64,000 nucleotides of DNA from Vreelandella massiliensis (GTDB taxonomy: Bacteria > Pseudomonadota > Gammaproteobacteria > Pseudomonadales > Halomonadaceae): NCBI RefSeq assembly GCF_900155385.1, contig NZ_LT699745.1, forward strand, positions 1,643,561 through 1,707,560, written 5' to 3'. A program made the translations under genes and the position numbers. Under the pieces are notes generated by a model. The model was given only the letters and a program-made list of their open reading frames with translations, did no database searches and was not told the origin of the DNA. Shown here piece by piece: positions 26,661 to 35,755 of the stretch; position 1 is the first letter of the stretch, and each line of letters opens with the position of its first letter.

Positions 26661-29033
26661 TTAGGCGATTTTTTCTCCAGCGAGCATAAACCAGGTTTCG
26701 AGTACGGCATCGGGGTTGAGCGAAACCGAGTCGATCCCCTGCTCCATCAACCACTTCGCCAGGTCGGGGTGATCCGATGGCCCTTGCCCACAAATACCTA
26801 CGTACTTGCCCTGGGCTTTACATGCCTGAATCGCCATCGACAGCAGTTTTTTCACCGCTTCGTTACGCTCGTCGAAAAGATGCGCCACGATGCCCGAGTC
26901 ACGATCCAAGCCCAGGGTCAGCTGAGTTAAATCGTTAGAGCCGATGGAGAAGCCGTCAAAGTACTGCAAGAACTCATCCGCCAGCAGCGCATTGGCTGGA
27001 AGCTCGCACATCATGATGACCTTTAATCCCCAGTCGCCACGCTTCAGTCCATTGGCGGCCAACAGATCAACCACTTCGCGCGCTTCTTCGGTAGTGCGCA
27101 CAAAGGGCACCATGATTTCGATGTTATCGAGCCCCATCACTTCACGCACGCGCTTGAGCGCACGGCACTCAAGTTCAAAACAGGGCCGGAACGCTTCGGA
27201 AATATAGCGTGAAGCACCACGGAAACCGAGCATCGGGTTCTCTTCGCCGGGCTCGTAAAGCTTACCGCCAATCAGGTTTTCGTACTCATTGGACTTGAAG
27301 TCCGAAAGGCGAACAATCACGCGCTGGGGATAGAACGAGGCCGCCAGCGTCGAGATGCCCTCGACCAGCTTATCGACGTAAAAGTTGACCGGGTCGTCGT
27401 AACCCGCCGTGCGCAAATCAATAATTTGCTGCAGATCGGACGGCAGGGTGTCGTACTCAAGCAGCGCTTTGGGATGAACGCCAATCATCCGATTAATAAT
27501 AAACTCTAGGCGCGCCAAGCCAACGCCGGCATTGGGCAGGCTGGCAAAGCTGAAAGCGCGATCCGGGTTACCGATGTTCATCATGATTTTGAACGGAATG
27601 TCCGGCATTGCATCGACGCTTGTGACGTTGCGATCGAACGCTAAAAGCCCCTCGTAAACATGGCCAGCGTCGCCTTCGGCGCAGGAAACGGTCACATCGC
27701 TACCTTCGTTGAGGAGCTCCGTGGCGTCGCCACAGCCCACCACGGCCGGTATGCCTAGCTCGCGGGCGATGATCGCCGCGTGGCAGGTGCGCCCGCCACG
27801 GTTGGTAACGATCGCTGAGGCGCGCTTCATGATCGGTTCCCAGTCCGGGTCGGTCATGTCAGTGACCAGGATGTCACCATCGTGGATCTTGTCCATGTCA
27901 TCGGGACTAAGCACCACCTTGACCGTACCGCTGCCAATGCGCTGGCCGATCGCGCGACCGGTCACCAGGGTGCGCCCCTTCTCTTTCAAGTTGAAGCGCT
28001 CAAGCTTACCGCCTTCCTGCTGAGAGACCACGGTCTCGGGACGCGCCTGAACGATATAGAGCTTGCCATCGTCGCCATCGAGCGCCCACTCGATGTCCAT
28101 CGGCCGCTGGTAGTGAGCTTCAATGGTCATGGCCTGGCGTGCAAGATCCATGACTTGTTCGTCGGTGATGCAGAAACGGCCGCGGTCTTTGAGCGGCACA
28201 TCGACGGTTTCCACCGACTTACCTGCGCTTGCGTCTTCACCGTAAACCATCTTGATCAGTTTAGAGCCGAGATTACGGCGTAGCACTGCTGGTCGCCCCG
28301 CCGCCAGCGTCGGTTTGTGCACGTAGAATTCGTCCGGGTTTACCGCGCCCTGAACCACGGTCTCGCCCAGCCCCCAGGACGCGGTCACAAACACCGCATC
28401 GCGGTAGCCGGACTCGGTATCCAGGGTAAACATTACCCCAGCCGCACCGGTTTCCGAGCGCACCATTTTTTGAATACCGGCGGAGAGGGCGACGTTCTCG
28501 TGGGCATAGCCCCGATGAACGCGGTAGGAGATCGCACGGTCATTGAACAGCGAAGCGAACACCTCGTGCACCGCACGCTTGATATTGTCAAAGCCTTCGA
28601 TGTTTAGGAAAGTCTCTTGCTGACCCGCAAAGGAGGCGTCGGGAAGGTCTTCCGCGGTGGCCGAGCTGCGTACGGCAACTTTTAGCTGAGGGTGGCGCGT
28701 TTGCAGCTGCTCGTAGGCTTCACGCAGCGCGGCTTCGAAGGTAGGCGGCAGCGGCGTGTCGATAATCCACTGGCGGATGTTACGCCCGGCTTCGGTTAAC
28801 GCTTTGACATCATCCACGTCCAAGCGCTTTAGCGTGTCGTTGATGCGCTCGTTGAGGCCTTCGTGAGAGAGGAATTCACGGTAGGCATGCGCGGTGGTTG
28901 CAAAGCCGCCGGGAACAGTGACACCAACTTCGGACAGGTTAGAGATCATCTCGCCCAGCGAGGCGTTTTTACCGCCTACGCGCTCGACATCATCCATCCC
29001 CAACTGATCAAACCACAGAATGTACTCTTCCAC
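26661..29033 (-). CDS. ppsA: Phosphoenolpyruvate synthase
   Basis: 790 residues from the GTG at 29033, which has GAGGGGG four bases upstream and gives the expected [12 protein letters not shown] start. PpsA makes PEP from pyruvate, ATP and water for gluconeogenesis. Domains in order are the ATP-grasp nucleotide-binding domain ([48 protein letters not shown]), the swivelling phosphohistidine domain with [21 protein letters not shown] (catalytic His), and the C-terminal PEP/pyruvate barrel ([13 protein letters not shown]...[17 protein letters not shown], with [11 protein letters not shown] near the end). The TCHAA threonine is the site that PpsR-type regulators phosphorylate. It is divergent from ppsR, so a shared regulatory region of about 230 bases lies between them. 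Confidence 0.97.
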   Translation of the reverse strand: MEEYILWFDQLGMDDVERVGGKNASLGEMISNLSEVGVTVPGGFATTAHAYREFLSHEGLNERINDTLKRLDVDDVKALTEAGRNIRQWIIDTPLPPTFEAALREAYEQLQTRHPQLKVAVRSSATAEDLPDASFAGQQETFLNIEGFDNIKRAVHEVFASLFNDRAISYRVHRGYAHENVALSAGIQKMVRSETGAAGVMFTLDTESGYRDAVFVTASWGLGETVVQGAVNPDEFYVHKPTLAAGRPAVLRRNLGSKLIKMVYGEDASAGKSVETVDVPLKDRGRFCITDEQVMDLARQAMTIEAHYQRPMDIEWALDGDDGKLYIVQARPETVVSQQEGGKLERFNLKEKGRTLVTGRAIGQRIGSGTVKVVLSPDDMDKIHDGDILVTDMTDPDWEPIMKRASAIVTNRGGRTCHAAIIARELGIPAVVGCGDATELLNEGSDVTVSCAEGDAGHVYEGLLAFDRNVTSVDAMPDIPFKIMMNIGNPDRAFSFASLPNAGVGLARLEFIINRMIGVHPKALLEYDTLPSDLQQIIDLRTAGYDDPVNFYVDKLVEGISTLAASFYPQRVIVRLSDFKSNEYENLIGGKLYEPGEENPMLGFRGASRYISEAFRPCFELECRALKRVREVMGLDNIEIMVPFVRTTEEAREVVDLLAANGLKRGDWGLKVIMMCELPANALLADEFLQYFDGFSIGSNDLTQLTLGLDRDSGIVAHLFDERNEAVKKLLSMAIQACKAQGKYVGICGQGPSDHPDLAKWLMEQGIDSVSLNPDAVLETWFMLAGEKIA

Positions 29034-29264
29034 GCAACCCCCTCGCATTTAAACATCCGTACGGCAAGCAAGCCGCCACTGATTGACGCTGCTACCCTAA
29101 CACCGGTCTATGGTATTCGCCATTGGTCTAACAGCGAAGGGAGTGGAGGATATTTACAACATACGCCAGTTTTCGCCCGGTTATGTAGTCAGCCACTCAT
29201 ATTGCTAGCGGCTGCATAACGCTCGACAATAGCCGCTACTTTTTGACAGCTGAGGCGCATCAAC

Positions 29265-30098
29265 ATGACACGCACCGCGTTTTTTATCTCTGACGGCACC
29301 GGCATCACGGCCGAGAGCTTGGGTCGCAGCCTCTTGGCACAGTTTGAGAATGTCGATATCAACATGCTAACCAAGCCCTACATCGACACCTTGGAGAAAG
29401 CTCATGCGCTGGTAGAAGTGATTGAAGCAACCGCCAATCGCGATGGCGAGCGCCCTATCATCATCGATACCATCGTCGATCAGAATATTCGCGACGTTAT
29501 TCGCCAAGCATCAGGATTCAAGGTCGATATCTTCTCTACTTTTTTAGAGCCACTGGAGCAGGAACTCGATACGCACTCCTCTTACAGCGTTGGGCGCACA
29601 CACTCGATCGGCAGCGACGACGTGTACATGGACCGCATCCACTCGGTTCACTTTGCGTTGGATAACGACGATGGCGCGCGAACGCATCAATACGATAAGG
29701 CCGATATCATCTTGGTCGGAGTGTCACGCTGTGGCAAAACCCCCACATCGCTCTATCTGGCGCTACAGTTCGGCATTCGCGCGGCGAACTATCCGCTCAC
29801 CGAAGACGATCAGGATGAGGATGGCGTGCTTAAGCTGCCCAAAGCGTTGGCGCCTTATCGGCATAAACTCTTTGGTTTGACCATCGACGCCCGCCGGCTG
29901 GCCGCGATTCGTAATGAACGCCGCCCCAATAGCCGCTATAGCTCGATGGATCAGTGCTTGCAGGAAGTGGAACAGGCCGAGTCGCTCTACCGCTCGATGC
30001 ATATTCCCTACATCGACACGACGCGCTTCTCGGTAGAAGAGATTTCGACCCGCATGATTGCTGAGACCGGGTTAGCGCGGCGTTTTTCACCGCGCTAA
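29265..30098 (+). CDS. ppsR: PpsR, PEP synthase regulatory kinase/pyrophosphorylase (DUF299)
   Basis: A 277-residue bifunctional regulator that inactivates PpsA by ADP-dependent phosphorylation of a Thr next to the catalytic His and reactivates it by phosphate-dependent removal. The N-terminus [27 protein letters not shown] is typical, and the P-loop is [15 protein letters not shown]. The ending [22 protein letters not shown] is also conserved. Its length matches the E. coli protein (277). It is transcribed away from its target ppsA, the usual arrangement. Confidence 0.95.
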   Translation: MTRTAFFISDGTGITAESLGRSLLAQFENVDINMLTKPYIDTLEKAHALVEVIEATANRDGERPIIIDTIVDQNIRDVIRQASGFKVDIFSTFLEPLEQELDTHSSYSVGRTHSIGSDDVYMDRIHSVHFALDNDDGARTHQYDKADIILVGVSRCGKTPTSLYLALQFGIRAANYPLTEDDQDEDGVLKLPKALAPYRHKLFGLTIDARRLAAIRNERRPNSRYSSMDQCLQEVEQAESLYRSMHIPYIDTTRFSVEEISTRMIAETGLARRFSPR

Positions 30099-30120
30099 CG
30101 GACCCACCAGGCGCAATCCT

Positions 30121-30699
30121 TTAAAGACCTTTAGGGGCAAAAATGCCCGGGGCATTGCGCCAATAGCCTTTGTAATCCATGCCAAAACCAAAGACGAAAC
30201 GATCCGCGACTTCTAGCCCGCAGTAATCGGCCTTAAGCCCGGGCACTGCCTTGCGGTCGTGTTGTTTATCCACCAGCACGGCAGTACTGATGCTCGCGGC
30301 TTGCGCTTCCTTGCAGTACTCCAAGATAGCAGCGAGCGTTGATCCTTCATCCAAAATATCGTCCACAATAACAACGTGGCGACCCGCCATAGGCACTTCG
30401 GGTGAGACGCGCCAAAACAGCTCGCCACCCCGCAGTTCGCTGCGATAGCGCGTGGCGTGGATATAGTCGACTTCCAGCGGAAAACCCAGGCGCGTCAGCA
30501 GATGCCCGGTGGTAATCAAGCCGCCGTTCATCACGCAGTAGAACACCGGCAGTTTATCCCCGAGATCCCGATTAATTTCCTCCGCCATGCGGTCAAGCGC
30601 GTGCTCCACCTGCTCTTGCGTGATCAAGCAGTCAGCGTCGTCCATTAACTCGCGCATGGAGTCGAGCGATGCAAGCGCGTCTTTATCTAGCTTAGCCAT
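30121..30699 (-). CDS. Hypoxanthine-guanine phosphoribosyltransferase
   Basis: A 192-residue purine salvage enzyme of the type I PRTase fold, transferring ribose-5-phosphate from PRPP to hypoxanthine or guanine. The PRPP motif is VVIVDDILDEGSTLAAILEY, and CVMNGGLITTGHLLTRLGFPLEVDYIHATRYRSELRGG covers the catalytic and dimer-contact regions. AVLVDKQHDRK and ADRFVFGFGMDYKGYWRN complete the nucleobase-binding hood. Its length is slightly greater than E. coli Hpt (178). Together with apt and gpt at 42-43 kb it gives this region three purine PRTases. It is probably transcribed ahead of nagZ (31 bases between them). Confidence 0.9.
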   Translation of the reverse strand: MAKLDKDALASLDSMRELMDDADCLITQEQVEHALDRMAEEINRDLGDKLPVFYCVMNGGLITTGHLLTRLGFPLEVDYIHATRYRSELRGGELFWRVSPEVPMAGRHVVIVDDILDEGSTLAAILEYCKEAQAASISTAVLVDKQHDRKAVPGLKADYCGLEVADRFVFGFGMDYKGYWRNAPGIFAPKGL

Positions 30700-30729
30700 G
30701 TCTTACTTCCGAAAGTCATAAAGAAAAAT

Positions 30730-31749
30730 TTAGCAGTACTCACTGGCTAGCGCTTCTAGCTGTGCGTGAGTACGACGCCAACGCCCCAGGGCGCTGAGCG
30801 CATCGAGATCGGGTCGCGCACGCGCGTAGCGTAATTTCGCCGGTCGCTTGGCACTGATATCGGCGCAGGCTTTGACCACTTCAAGCGCCGCATCGCGGTC
30901 GTTGCATACCAGCAGCATATCGCAACCGGCTTGTAGGGCCGCTTGCGCCCGTTGTGCCGGAGCCCCCACCTCTTGGGCGCCTGCCATGCTTAAATCATCG
31001 GAGAAAATACAGCCCTTAAAGCCGAGCGATTCTCGTAGCATGCCCAGCCAACTGGGTGAAAAACCCGCGGGTCGATGATCAAAAGCGCGGTAAATCACAT
31101 GCGCAGGCATGATGCCATCCAAGTCGGCAGCAAGCCGCGCAAAGGGGATCAGGTCGTGCTGCTTGATAGCGTCCAGCGGGCGCTCGTCGACGGGGAGAGC
31201 GAGGTGCGAATCCTCCGCGACGCTGCCATGACCGGGGAAGTGCTTGCCGACCGCTGCCATGCCTGCCTCATGGAGGCCATAAATAAAGGCTTCGCCCAGG
31301 TCACTCACCTGCTCGGGGTCGGCGCCAAAACTGCGGTCTCCAATGACGCTCGATAGGCCCACGTCGATATCCAGCACCGGCGCAAAGCTGATATCGATCC
31401 CGCAAGCCGCCATCTCCATGCCCAATAGCCAACCGGCGTCTTTCGCCAACGCCTTGCCTTCTGCATACCCTGCTTGGTAGCGCTTCCCTATCGCAGCCAT
31501 GGGCGGCAGGCGTGTCACGCCCTCTTTGAGGCGCTGGACGCGCCCACCCTCCTGATCCACCGCGATCAGAAGCCCTGGCCGTTCGCGGCGGATGGCATCG
31601 CAGAGCGCTCGCGCTTGATGAGCACTTTCGACGTTACGCGCAAACAAAATGACGCCGCCCACGCCAGGCGCTTGCAACAGCTTGCGCTCCTCGCGGGTCA
31701 AGGAGAGCCCGTCAAGGTCAATCATTACCGGGCCAAAAGGGTGCGACAT
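30730..31749 (-). CDS. nagZ: NagZ, beta-N-acetylhexosaminidase
   Basis: 339 residues from the ATG at 31749 (MSHPFGPVMIDLDG). A cytoplasmic glycoside hydrolase family 3 enzyme that removes GlcNAc from anhydro-muropeptides in peptidoglycan recycling. LLIAVDQEGGRVQRLKEG is the conserved entry, and KHFPGHGSVAEDSHLALP carries the catalytic His-Asp acid/base loop. IFSDDLSMAGAQ supplies the nucleophile Asp. The upstream extension to 31806 would add a hydrophobic leader, but AGGA upstream of 31749 and the family length favour the shorter form. It follows a YkuD-type protein and psrA, matching the order known from Pseudomonas (lexA-psrA-nagZ) with one extra gene inserted. Confidence 0.95.
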   Translation of the reverse strand: MSHPFGPVMIDLDGLSLTREERKLLQAPGVGGVILFARNVESAHQARALCDAIRRERPGLLIAVDQEGGRVQRLKEGVTRLPPMAAIGKRYQAGYAEGKALAKDAGWLLGMEMAACGIDISFAPVLDIDVGLSSVIGDRSFGADPEQVSDLGEAFIYGLHEAGMAAVGKHFPGHGSVAEDSHLALPVDERPLDAIKQHDLIPFARLAADLDGIMPAHVIYRAFDHRPAGFSPSWLGMLRESLGFKGCIFSDDLSMAGAQEVGAPAQRAQAALQAGCDMLLVCNDRDAALEVVKACADISAKRPAKLRYARARPDLDALSALGRWRRTHAQLEALASEYC

Positions 31750-31821
31750 GGCGAAAGATCCTGAAAAAAGGAGCGCTAATTCTAGACAAACACTCGGCAC
31801 ATGCAACCGTTCGCTACCGCG

Positions 31822-32340
31822 CTAACCATGCAGCCACACGGGCGTTCCCGGCGGGGCGTGGTCAAATACGTAGCAAAGGTCGTCACGACGCAGGCGAATA
31901 CAGCCATGAGACCGCGCTTGCCCCATGGGCTCACTCTCCGGTGTTCCATGCAGATAAATATAGCGCCTCTGGGAATCAACGCGCCCACCACGGTTGAAAC
32001 CTGGCTCTAAGCCGCAAAGCCACAGGATGCGGCTCAGTATCCAGTCGCGCTCAGGGTGCTGCTGCCCCAGCGTGGCCGTGTAGACTTCCCCTGTCCAGCG
32101 GCGGCCACGAAATACCGCGTTTGCCGGTGCCTGCCCCCCTATCGCGGCACGCACGTAGTGCCAACCGTGAGGCGTTTTTCCGCTCCCTTCTTCCTGGCCA
32201 ATCCCGGCTTTTGCCGTCGACACCTGGCAGGAAAAAACCGTTTCGCTCCCCTTCCAGAGAGTCAGCGTCTGACACCCCGTATCAATCTCTAGCCAATAGG
32301 CGTGTGCTGGTGGCAACTCACTGAGTTTTGGGGTTCGCAT
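31822..32340 (-). CDS. Signal-less YkuD (L,D-transpeptidase-fold) protein, probable cytoplasmic L,D-carboxypeptidase (ElsL-like)
   Basis: 172 residues from the ATG at 32340, with GGAGG just upstream; an ATG four codons earlier is possible. The YkuD catalytic motif is complete, HGTPE followed by SHGCIRL with the nucleophilic Cys near the C-terminus. There is no signal peptide or membrane segment: the protein begins with a short polar stretch and WLEIDTG. The segment ILSRILWLCGLEP resembles the cytoplasmic ElsL/LdtK group, which in Acinetobacter trims tetrapeptides to tripeptides in peptidoglycan recycling. Its place directly before nagZ, another recycling enzyme, supports that reading. It overlaps the end of psrA by about 23 bases. 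The function remains inferred. Confidence 0.75.
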   Translation of the reverse strand: MRTPKLSELPPAHAYWLEIDTGCQTLTLWKGSETVFSCQVSTAKAGIGQEEGSGKTPHGWHYVRAAIGGQAPANAVFRGRRWTGEVYTATLGQQHPERDWILSRILWLCGLEPGFNRGGRVDSQRRYIYLHGTPESEPMGQARSHGCIRLRRDDLCYVFDHAPPGTPVWLHG

Positions 32341-32995
32341 ATACCTCCTCATCGACGCTGGGCGGAAGCGGCGCGTTCATCGCGGCCACCACGACGGGAC
32401 GTAACCGCCTGACAAGCGCGCGCACGGTAACGTGCTCTTGATAATCCTTTTCCGCGATATCGCGCAAGGCATCCAACCCCGAAAGGGTAAAAATGACCGT
32501 CCCCAACATGAAGTGCAAACGCCAAAAGCGCTCGGCATCGGGAAGCTCTGGCGTTGCCTGACGCACCAGTTCCGTAAAGCGCGTAAACACCTCGCCATAC
32601 TCGTCTTGGATAAAGCGCCGCAGGTGCCCTTGAGCCTGGCTATAAGCCAGTCCAAGCAAACGCATAAACACCTTCAAACTATTGCGCTCGGCAGGCACGG
32701 CAAGCACCGTGGTGGCCATGGTCTCCAATAGCTCTTCCAGGGGAATCACCTGCCCCTCGTAGCGCTTCTCCAGCTCATCAAGGGCGGAATGAAAGCGCTG
32801 CGTAAAGGGGTCAAGGTAGCGCGAGAACACGGCTTGAATCAGGGCTTTTTTGGAGCCGAAGTGATAGTTCACCGCAGCTAAATTAACCCGGGCTTTGCTG
32901 GTAATGTTGCGCAGCGATGTTTCCGCAAAACCGCGCTCGGCAAACAGCACTTCGGCGGTATCAAGTATCCGTGTCACCGTATCAGACTGAGCCAT
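32318..32995 (-). CDS. psrA: PsrA, TetR-family fatty-acid-responsive regulator
   Basis: 225 residues. The N-terminal helix-turn-helix (AQSDTVTRILDTAEVLFAERGFAETSLRNITSKARVNLAAVNYHFGSKKALIQAVFSRY, residues 2-60) closely matches Pseudomonas PsrA, which represses beta-oxidation genes and responds to long-chain fatty acids. The rest is the helical ligand-binding domain. The neighbours lexA (divergent) and nagZ (downstream) are the same as in Pseudomonas, which strengthens the assignment. A perfect AAAAC-N4-GTTTT palindrome lies 12 bases upstream of the start and fits the PsrA operator, so the gene is probably autoregulated. The 3' end overlaps the YkuD gene. Confidence 0.88.
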   Translation of the reverse strand: MAQSDTVTRILDTAEVLFAERGFAETSLRNITSKARVNLAAVNYHFGSKKALIQAVFSRYLDPFTQRFHSALDELEKRYEGQVIPLEELLETMATTVLAVPAERNSLKVFMRLLGLAYSQAQGHLRRFIQDEYGEVFTRFTELVRQATPELPDAERFWRLHFMLGTVIFTLSGLDALRDIAEKDYQEHVTVRALVRRLRPVVVAAMNAPLPPSVDEEVYANPKTQ

Positions 32996-33006
32996 GATCG
33001 CTCCAA

Positions 33007-33020
33007 AAAACGAGTGTTTT
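33007..33020. promoter_or_regulatory. Probable PsrA operator
   Basis: AAAAC (33007-33011), GAGT, GTTTT (33016-33020): a perfect 5-bp palindrome with a 4-base spacer, the geometry of the described PsrA site GAAAC-N4-GTTTC. It ends 12 bases from the psrA ATG, where it would block transcription or initiation. Confidence 0.7.
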
Positions 33021-33168
33021 AAACATGGCCAAATAGTACGCCAAGCTCATTCGAGGCTCAATGCTTGATGCAGCAAGTGCTTTTCGCAGCACAGCCTGAT
33101 AGGGATCAAACGACCTTCTACCAAAATGAGAAAAAATGCACATAATGGATGTACTGGACAGAGCAACA

Positions 33169-33192
33169 TACTGTATGCTTAATCACACAGTA
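33169..33192. promoter_or_regulatory. Inverted repeat with LexA-like half-sites upstream of lexA
   Basis: TACTGT (33169-33174) and ACAGTA (33187-33192) are perfect half-sites of an SOS box, but separated by 12 bases instead of 8. A canonical CTG-N10-CAG site was not found in this region. Confidence 0.4.
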
Positions 33193-33336
33193 ACCGCATA
33201 CCGGTTTCATTCGAGCATAGGACGGAATCAATTCGCTCGGTAAGCGCATAAACGAAAAGCGTATGTGGAATAACACCAAGCAACCTACTCGGTATTGACG
33301 TTATCGCAGCATTCACACGTCAAAAAGGAGCTAACG

Positions 33337-34005
33337 ATGTCGCGGCCTTTAACTGCTCGCCAGCAGAACGTATATGACTTCATTGTCAAAACCATGGGAG
33401 AGTTCGGCTATCCGCCGACGCGCGCCGAGATCGCCAAAGCGCTGGGGTTTCGCTCTCCTAACGCGGCTGAAGAGCACTTGCGCGCGCTAGAGCGCAAAGG
33501 CGCCATTCGCATTATCCGCAACACCTCCCGCGGCATCCGCCTGCCCGCGCCGGAAACCACCGATGTCAGCGATCTCGCCCCGGAGAATAACGCTGAAAAC
33601 ACGCCGAACGGTTTGCCGGTCATTGGCGAAGTCGCGGCAGGAAGCCCAGTCTTAGCGGCCGAGCACATTGATCGCTACTGCCCCCTGCCGCCGGAGTACT
33701 TCACGCCCAAAGCCGACTACCTGCTCCGCGTTCGCGGGCTCTCGATGAAGGACGTAGGCATATTGGAAGGCGATCTGCTAGCGGTGCACCGTACCGAGCG
33801 TGTGCGCGATGGACAAATCGTGGTTGCCCGTATTGAGGATGAAGTGACCGTCAAACGCTTTAAGCGCCAAGGCCACCAGGTTCAACTACTCGCGGAGAAC
33901 GCCGAGTTTGAGCCTATTGAAATAGACCTGCGCACCCAGGCTCTCGAGATCGAGGGAGTTGGCGTTGGGGTGATTCGTGGCGGCAATGGCCAAGCCTTGG
34001 GGTGA
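33337..34005 (+). CDS. lexA: LexA, SOS-response repressor
   Basis: 222 residues from the ATG at 33337 ([10 protein letters not shown]), which has AAGGAG upstream; the longer in-frame extension to 33295 is rejected. LexA represses DNA-repair genes and cleaves itself when RecA is activated. Residues 1-70 are the winged helix DNA-binding domain ([32 protein letters not shown]). The self-cleavage Ala-Gly bond is in [14 protein letters not shown], and the catalytic Ser and Lys are in [14 protein letters not shown] and [10 protein letters not shown]. The protein is about 20 residues longer than E. coli LexA, mainly in the linker ([10 protein letters not shown]). It is divergent from psrA. Confidence 0.95.
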   Translation: MSRPLTARQQNVYDFIVKTMGEFGYPPTRAEIAKALGFRSPNAAEEHLRALERKGAIRIIRNTSRGIRLPAPETTDVSDLAPENNAENTPNGLPVIGEVAAGSPVLAAEHIDRYCPLPPEYFTPKADYLLRVRGLSMKDVGILEGDLLAVHRTERVRDGQIVVARIEDEVTVKRFKRQGHQVQLLAENAEFEPIEIDLRTQALEIEGVGVGVIRGGNGQALG

Positions 34006-34015
34006 AATCGAATAG

Positions 34016-34687
34016 TTATTGCAGATCGATATAGCGGTGGTCATTAAACGTGGCCACCCAACTTGGGTGATACACCATCAACACGCTTAACAGCATCCCG
34101 GTAAGAAAGGCTTCAGACGGCATCAGCAAGGGTAAAAAGCGGGCATACTCCCTAGCCAAATGAACCGCTTCAGGATCGGTACCCGCGGTAACAATGAGGC
34201 CCACGGCGGTTAGCCCACCCCCCAATGTCGCCAGTGCCGCGCCGAAAAAACCGCAAACAAACAGAAATATCATTAGATTATCTGGCAGCTTACGATCCAC
34301 GAAGCGCCAGATAACGCCTACCACCAAGGCAGGGACGATCCCGGTGACGAGCACATTCGCTCCGAGCAAAGCCCAATCATTGCGGCCGACTACCACCATC
34401 GCCACGTTAATCATCACATTGCTGATCAAGGCGAGAGGCGCTTTGAAAACCAGCGTCATAAGCGCCGCGAAAACCAGATGTAGGGTCAACCAATCGACCG
34501 CTTGAGCGCGTAGCTGCCACATCAACACCACCGCTAAGGTAGCGGCCATCCAACGATGCTGCAGCCCCGTATCCACGAACAGAGGCTGCCACGGCCGCAG
34601 TGCCACAACACGCGCTAGCACGGCCAGCGAAATAGCCCCACACAGCCATAATGCCCAAGGCGCCAGCACACTTTCCGCGAATGACAT
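34016..34687 (-). CDS. CbiM-like energy-coupling factor permease
   Basis: 223 residues, nearly all hydrophobic, with about six to seven transmembrane helices. The middle (HLVFAALMTLVFKAPLALISNVMINVAMVVVG...LVTGIVPALVVGVIWRFVDRKLPDNLMIFLFVCGFFGAAL) resembles the CbiM family of cobalt/nickel ECF transporters. The metal-binding N-terminal MHI/MHxxxG segment of true CbiM proteins is missing, and no CbiO ATPase or CbiQ partner is nearby. It may therefore be a solitary member with another substrate. It lies convergent with lexA and 20 bases downstream of purU. Confidence 0.75.
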   Translation of the reverse strand: MSFAESVLAPWALWLCGAISLAVLARVVALRPWQPLFVDTGLQHRWMAATLAVVLMWQLRAQAVDWLTLHLVFAALMTLVFKAPLALISNVMINVAMVVVGRNDWALLGANVLVTGIVPALVVGVIWRFVDRKLPDNLMIFLFVCGFFGAALATLGGGLTAVGLIVTAGTDPEAVHLAREYARFLPLLMPSEAFLTGMLLSVLMVYHPSWVATFNDHRYIDLQ

Positions 34688-34707
34688 AGCTACCTCAACC
34701 GTCGGAA

Positions 34708-35577
34708 TTAGCTAAATACCACCGTCTTATTGCCGTGAATCAGCACCCGATCTTCTAAGTGCCAGCGCAAGCCCCGGGCGAGTACCGCTTTTTCTACATC
34801 GCGCCCAAAGCGTACTAAATCAGTGGGTGTATGACAGTGACTCACGCGATGGATGTCTTGTTCAATAATTGGCCCTGCATCGAGCTCTTCGGTCACATAG
34901 TGGCAAGTAGCGCCAATCAGTTTCACGCCGCGCTCGTAGGCCTGATGGTACGGCTTGGCTCCGGCGAAGGAGGGCAAGAAGCTATGGTGAATATTGATCA
35001 CGCGGCCACGGTAACGCTGACATAGCGCCGGTGGCAAAATCTGCATGTAGCGCGCCAGCACCACGCAGTCGGCGTCAAGGGCTTGAATTTGCGCATCGAC
35101 GGCATCGAAAGCCGGCTGCTTATCCTGCGGGTCAACGGGAATATGGTAATACGGTATCCCGTACCACTCGGTGAGAGAGCGCATGGCATCGTGATTAGAA
35201 ATCACCCCGACGATGTCACATGCCAACTCTCCCGCTTGCCAACGATAAAGCAGATCCACCAGGCAGTGAGACTCCTTAGAGACCATCAATACAACACGCG
35301 GCTTACGCTTAGTATCGGTCAATGCCCACTGCATATTGAACTCTTGGGCTACCGGAGCAAACCCCTCGCGTAGTGCCTGCGCCGTAATACCGAGTGATTC
35401 GGCCAAAATTTCATAACGCATGAAAAAACGCCCGGTTTCTAAATCAGAGTGCTGGCTCGCCTCTGTAATAGAGCCCCCCTGCTGGGCGATAAAGCTGGAG
35501 ACACGCGCCACGATCCCCACCTGATCAGGACAGGAAACCACCAAACGATAAAAGTGTGACTGAGAGAAACTCGACAT
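34708..35577 (-). CDS. purU: Formyltetrahydrofolate deformylase
   Basis: A 289-residue enzyme hydrolysing 10-formyl-tetrahydrofolate to formate and THF, balancing one-carbon pools and supplying formate to purine synthesis. An N-terminal ACT domain (YRLVVSCPDQVGIVARVSSFIAQQGGSITEASQHSD) is followed by a formyltransferase-like catalytic domain with HHSFLPSFAGAKPYHQAYERGVKLIGATCHYVTEELDAGPIIEQD. The catalytic Asn-His-Asp set is recognisable around the INIHHSFLPSF motif and the ELDAGPI loop. The length is typical. The catalytic half is related to PurN at 54.6 kb. Confidence 0.94.
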   Translation of the reverse strand: MSSFSQSHFYRLVVSCPDQVGIVARVSSFIAQQGGSITEASQHSDLETGRFFMRYEILAESLGITAQALREGFAPVAQEFNMQWALTDTKRKPRVVLMVSKESHCLVDLLYRWQAGELACDIVGVISNHDAMRSLTEWYGIPYYHIPVDPQDKQPAFDAVDAQIQALDADCVVLARYMQILPPALCQRYRGRVINIHHSFLPSFAGAKPYHQAYERGVKLIGATCHYVTEELDAGPIIEQDIHRVSHCHTPTDLVRFGRDVEKAVLARGLRWHLEDRVLIHGNKTVVFS

Positions 35578-35755
35578 AATAAACGGACTCTATTAATCAA
35601 AACCATCCGCCGCGAGGCGGATAACGCGATTGTCACCCAGCGCAAAAGCGGGAGCATAGCCGACGGCAAAGGGCGCCTCTAACAATAAGGACGATTGTGA
35701 CACGCCCCCGCAATCCCGTATAGTAAAGGCCCAACTTTCAAGGCTTTTCATCAAC

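Larger units (their letters stand above)
32996..33336. other. Divergent regulatory region between psrA and lexA
   Basis: 341 bases without a gene. It holds a PsrA-type palindrome beside psrA and, toward lexA, an inverted repeat whose half-sites equal those of a LexA box but with a 12-base spacer. The lexA ribosome binding site AAAAAGGAG is at 33324-33332. Confidence 0.7.
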
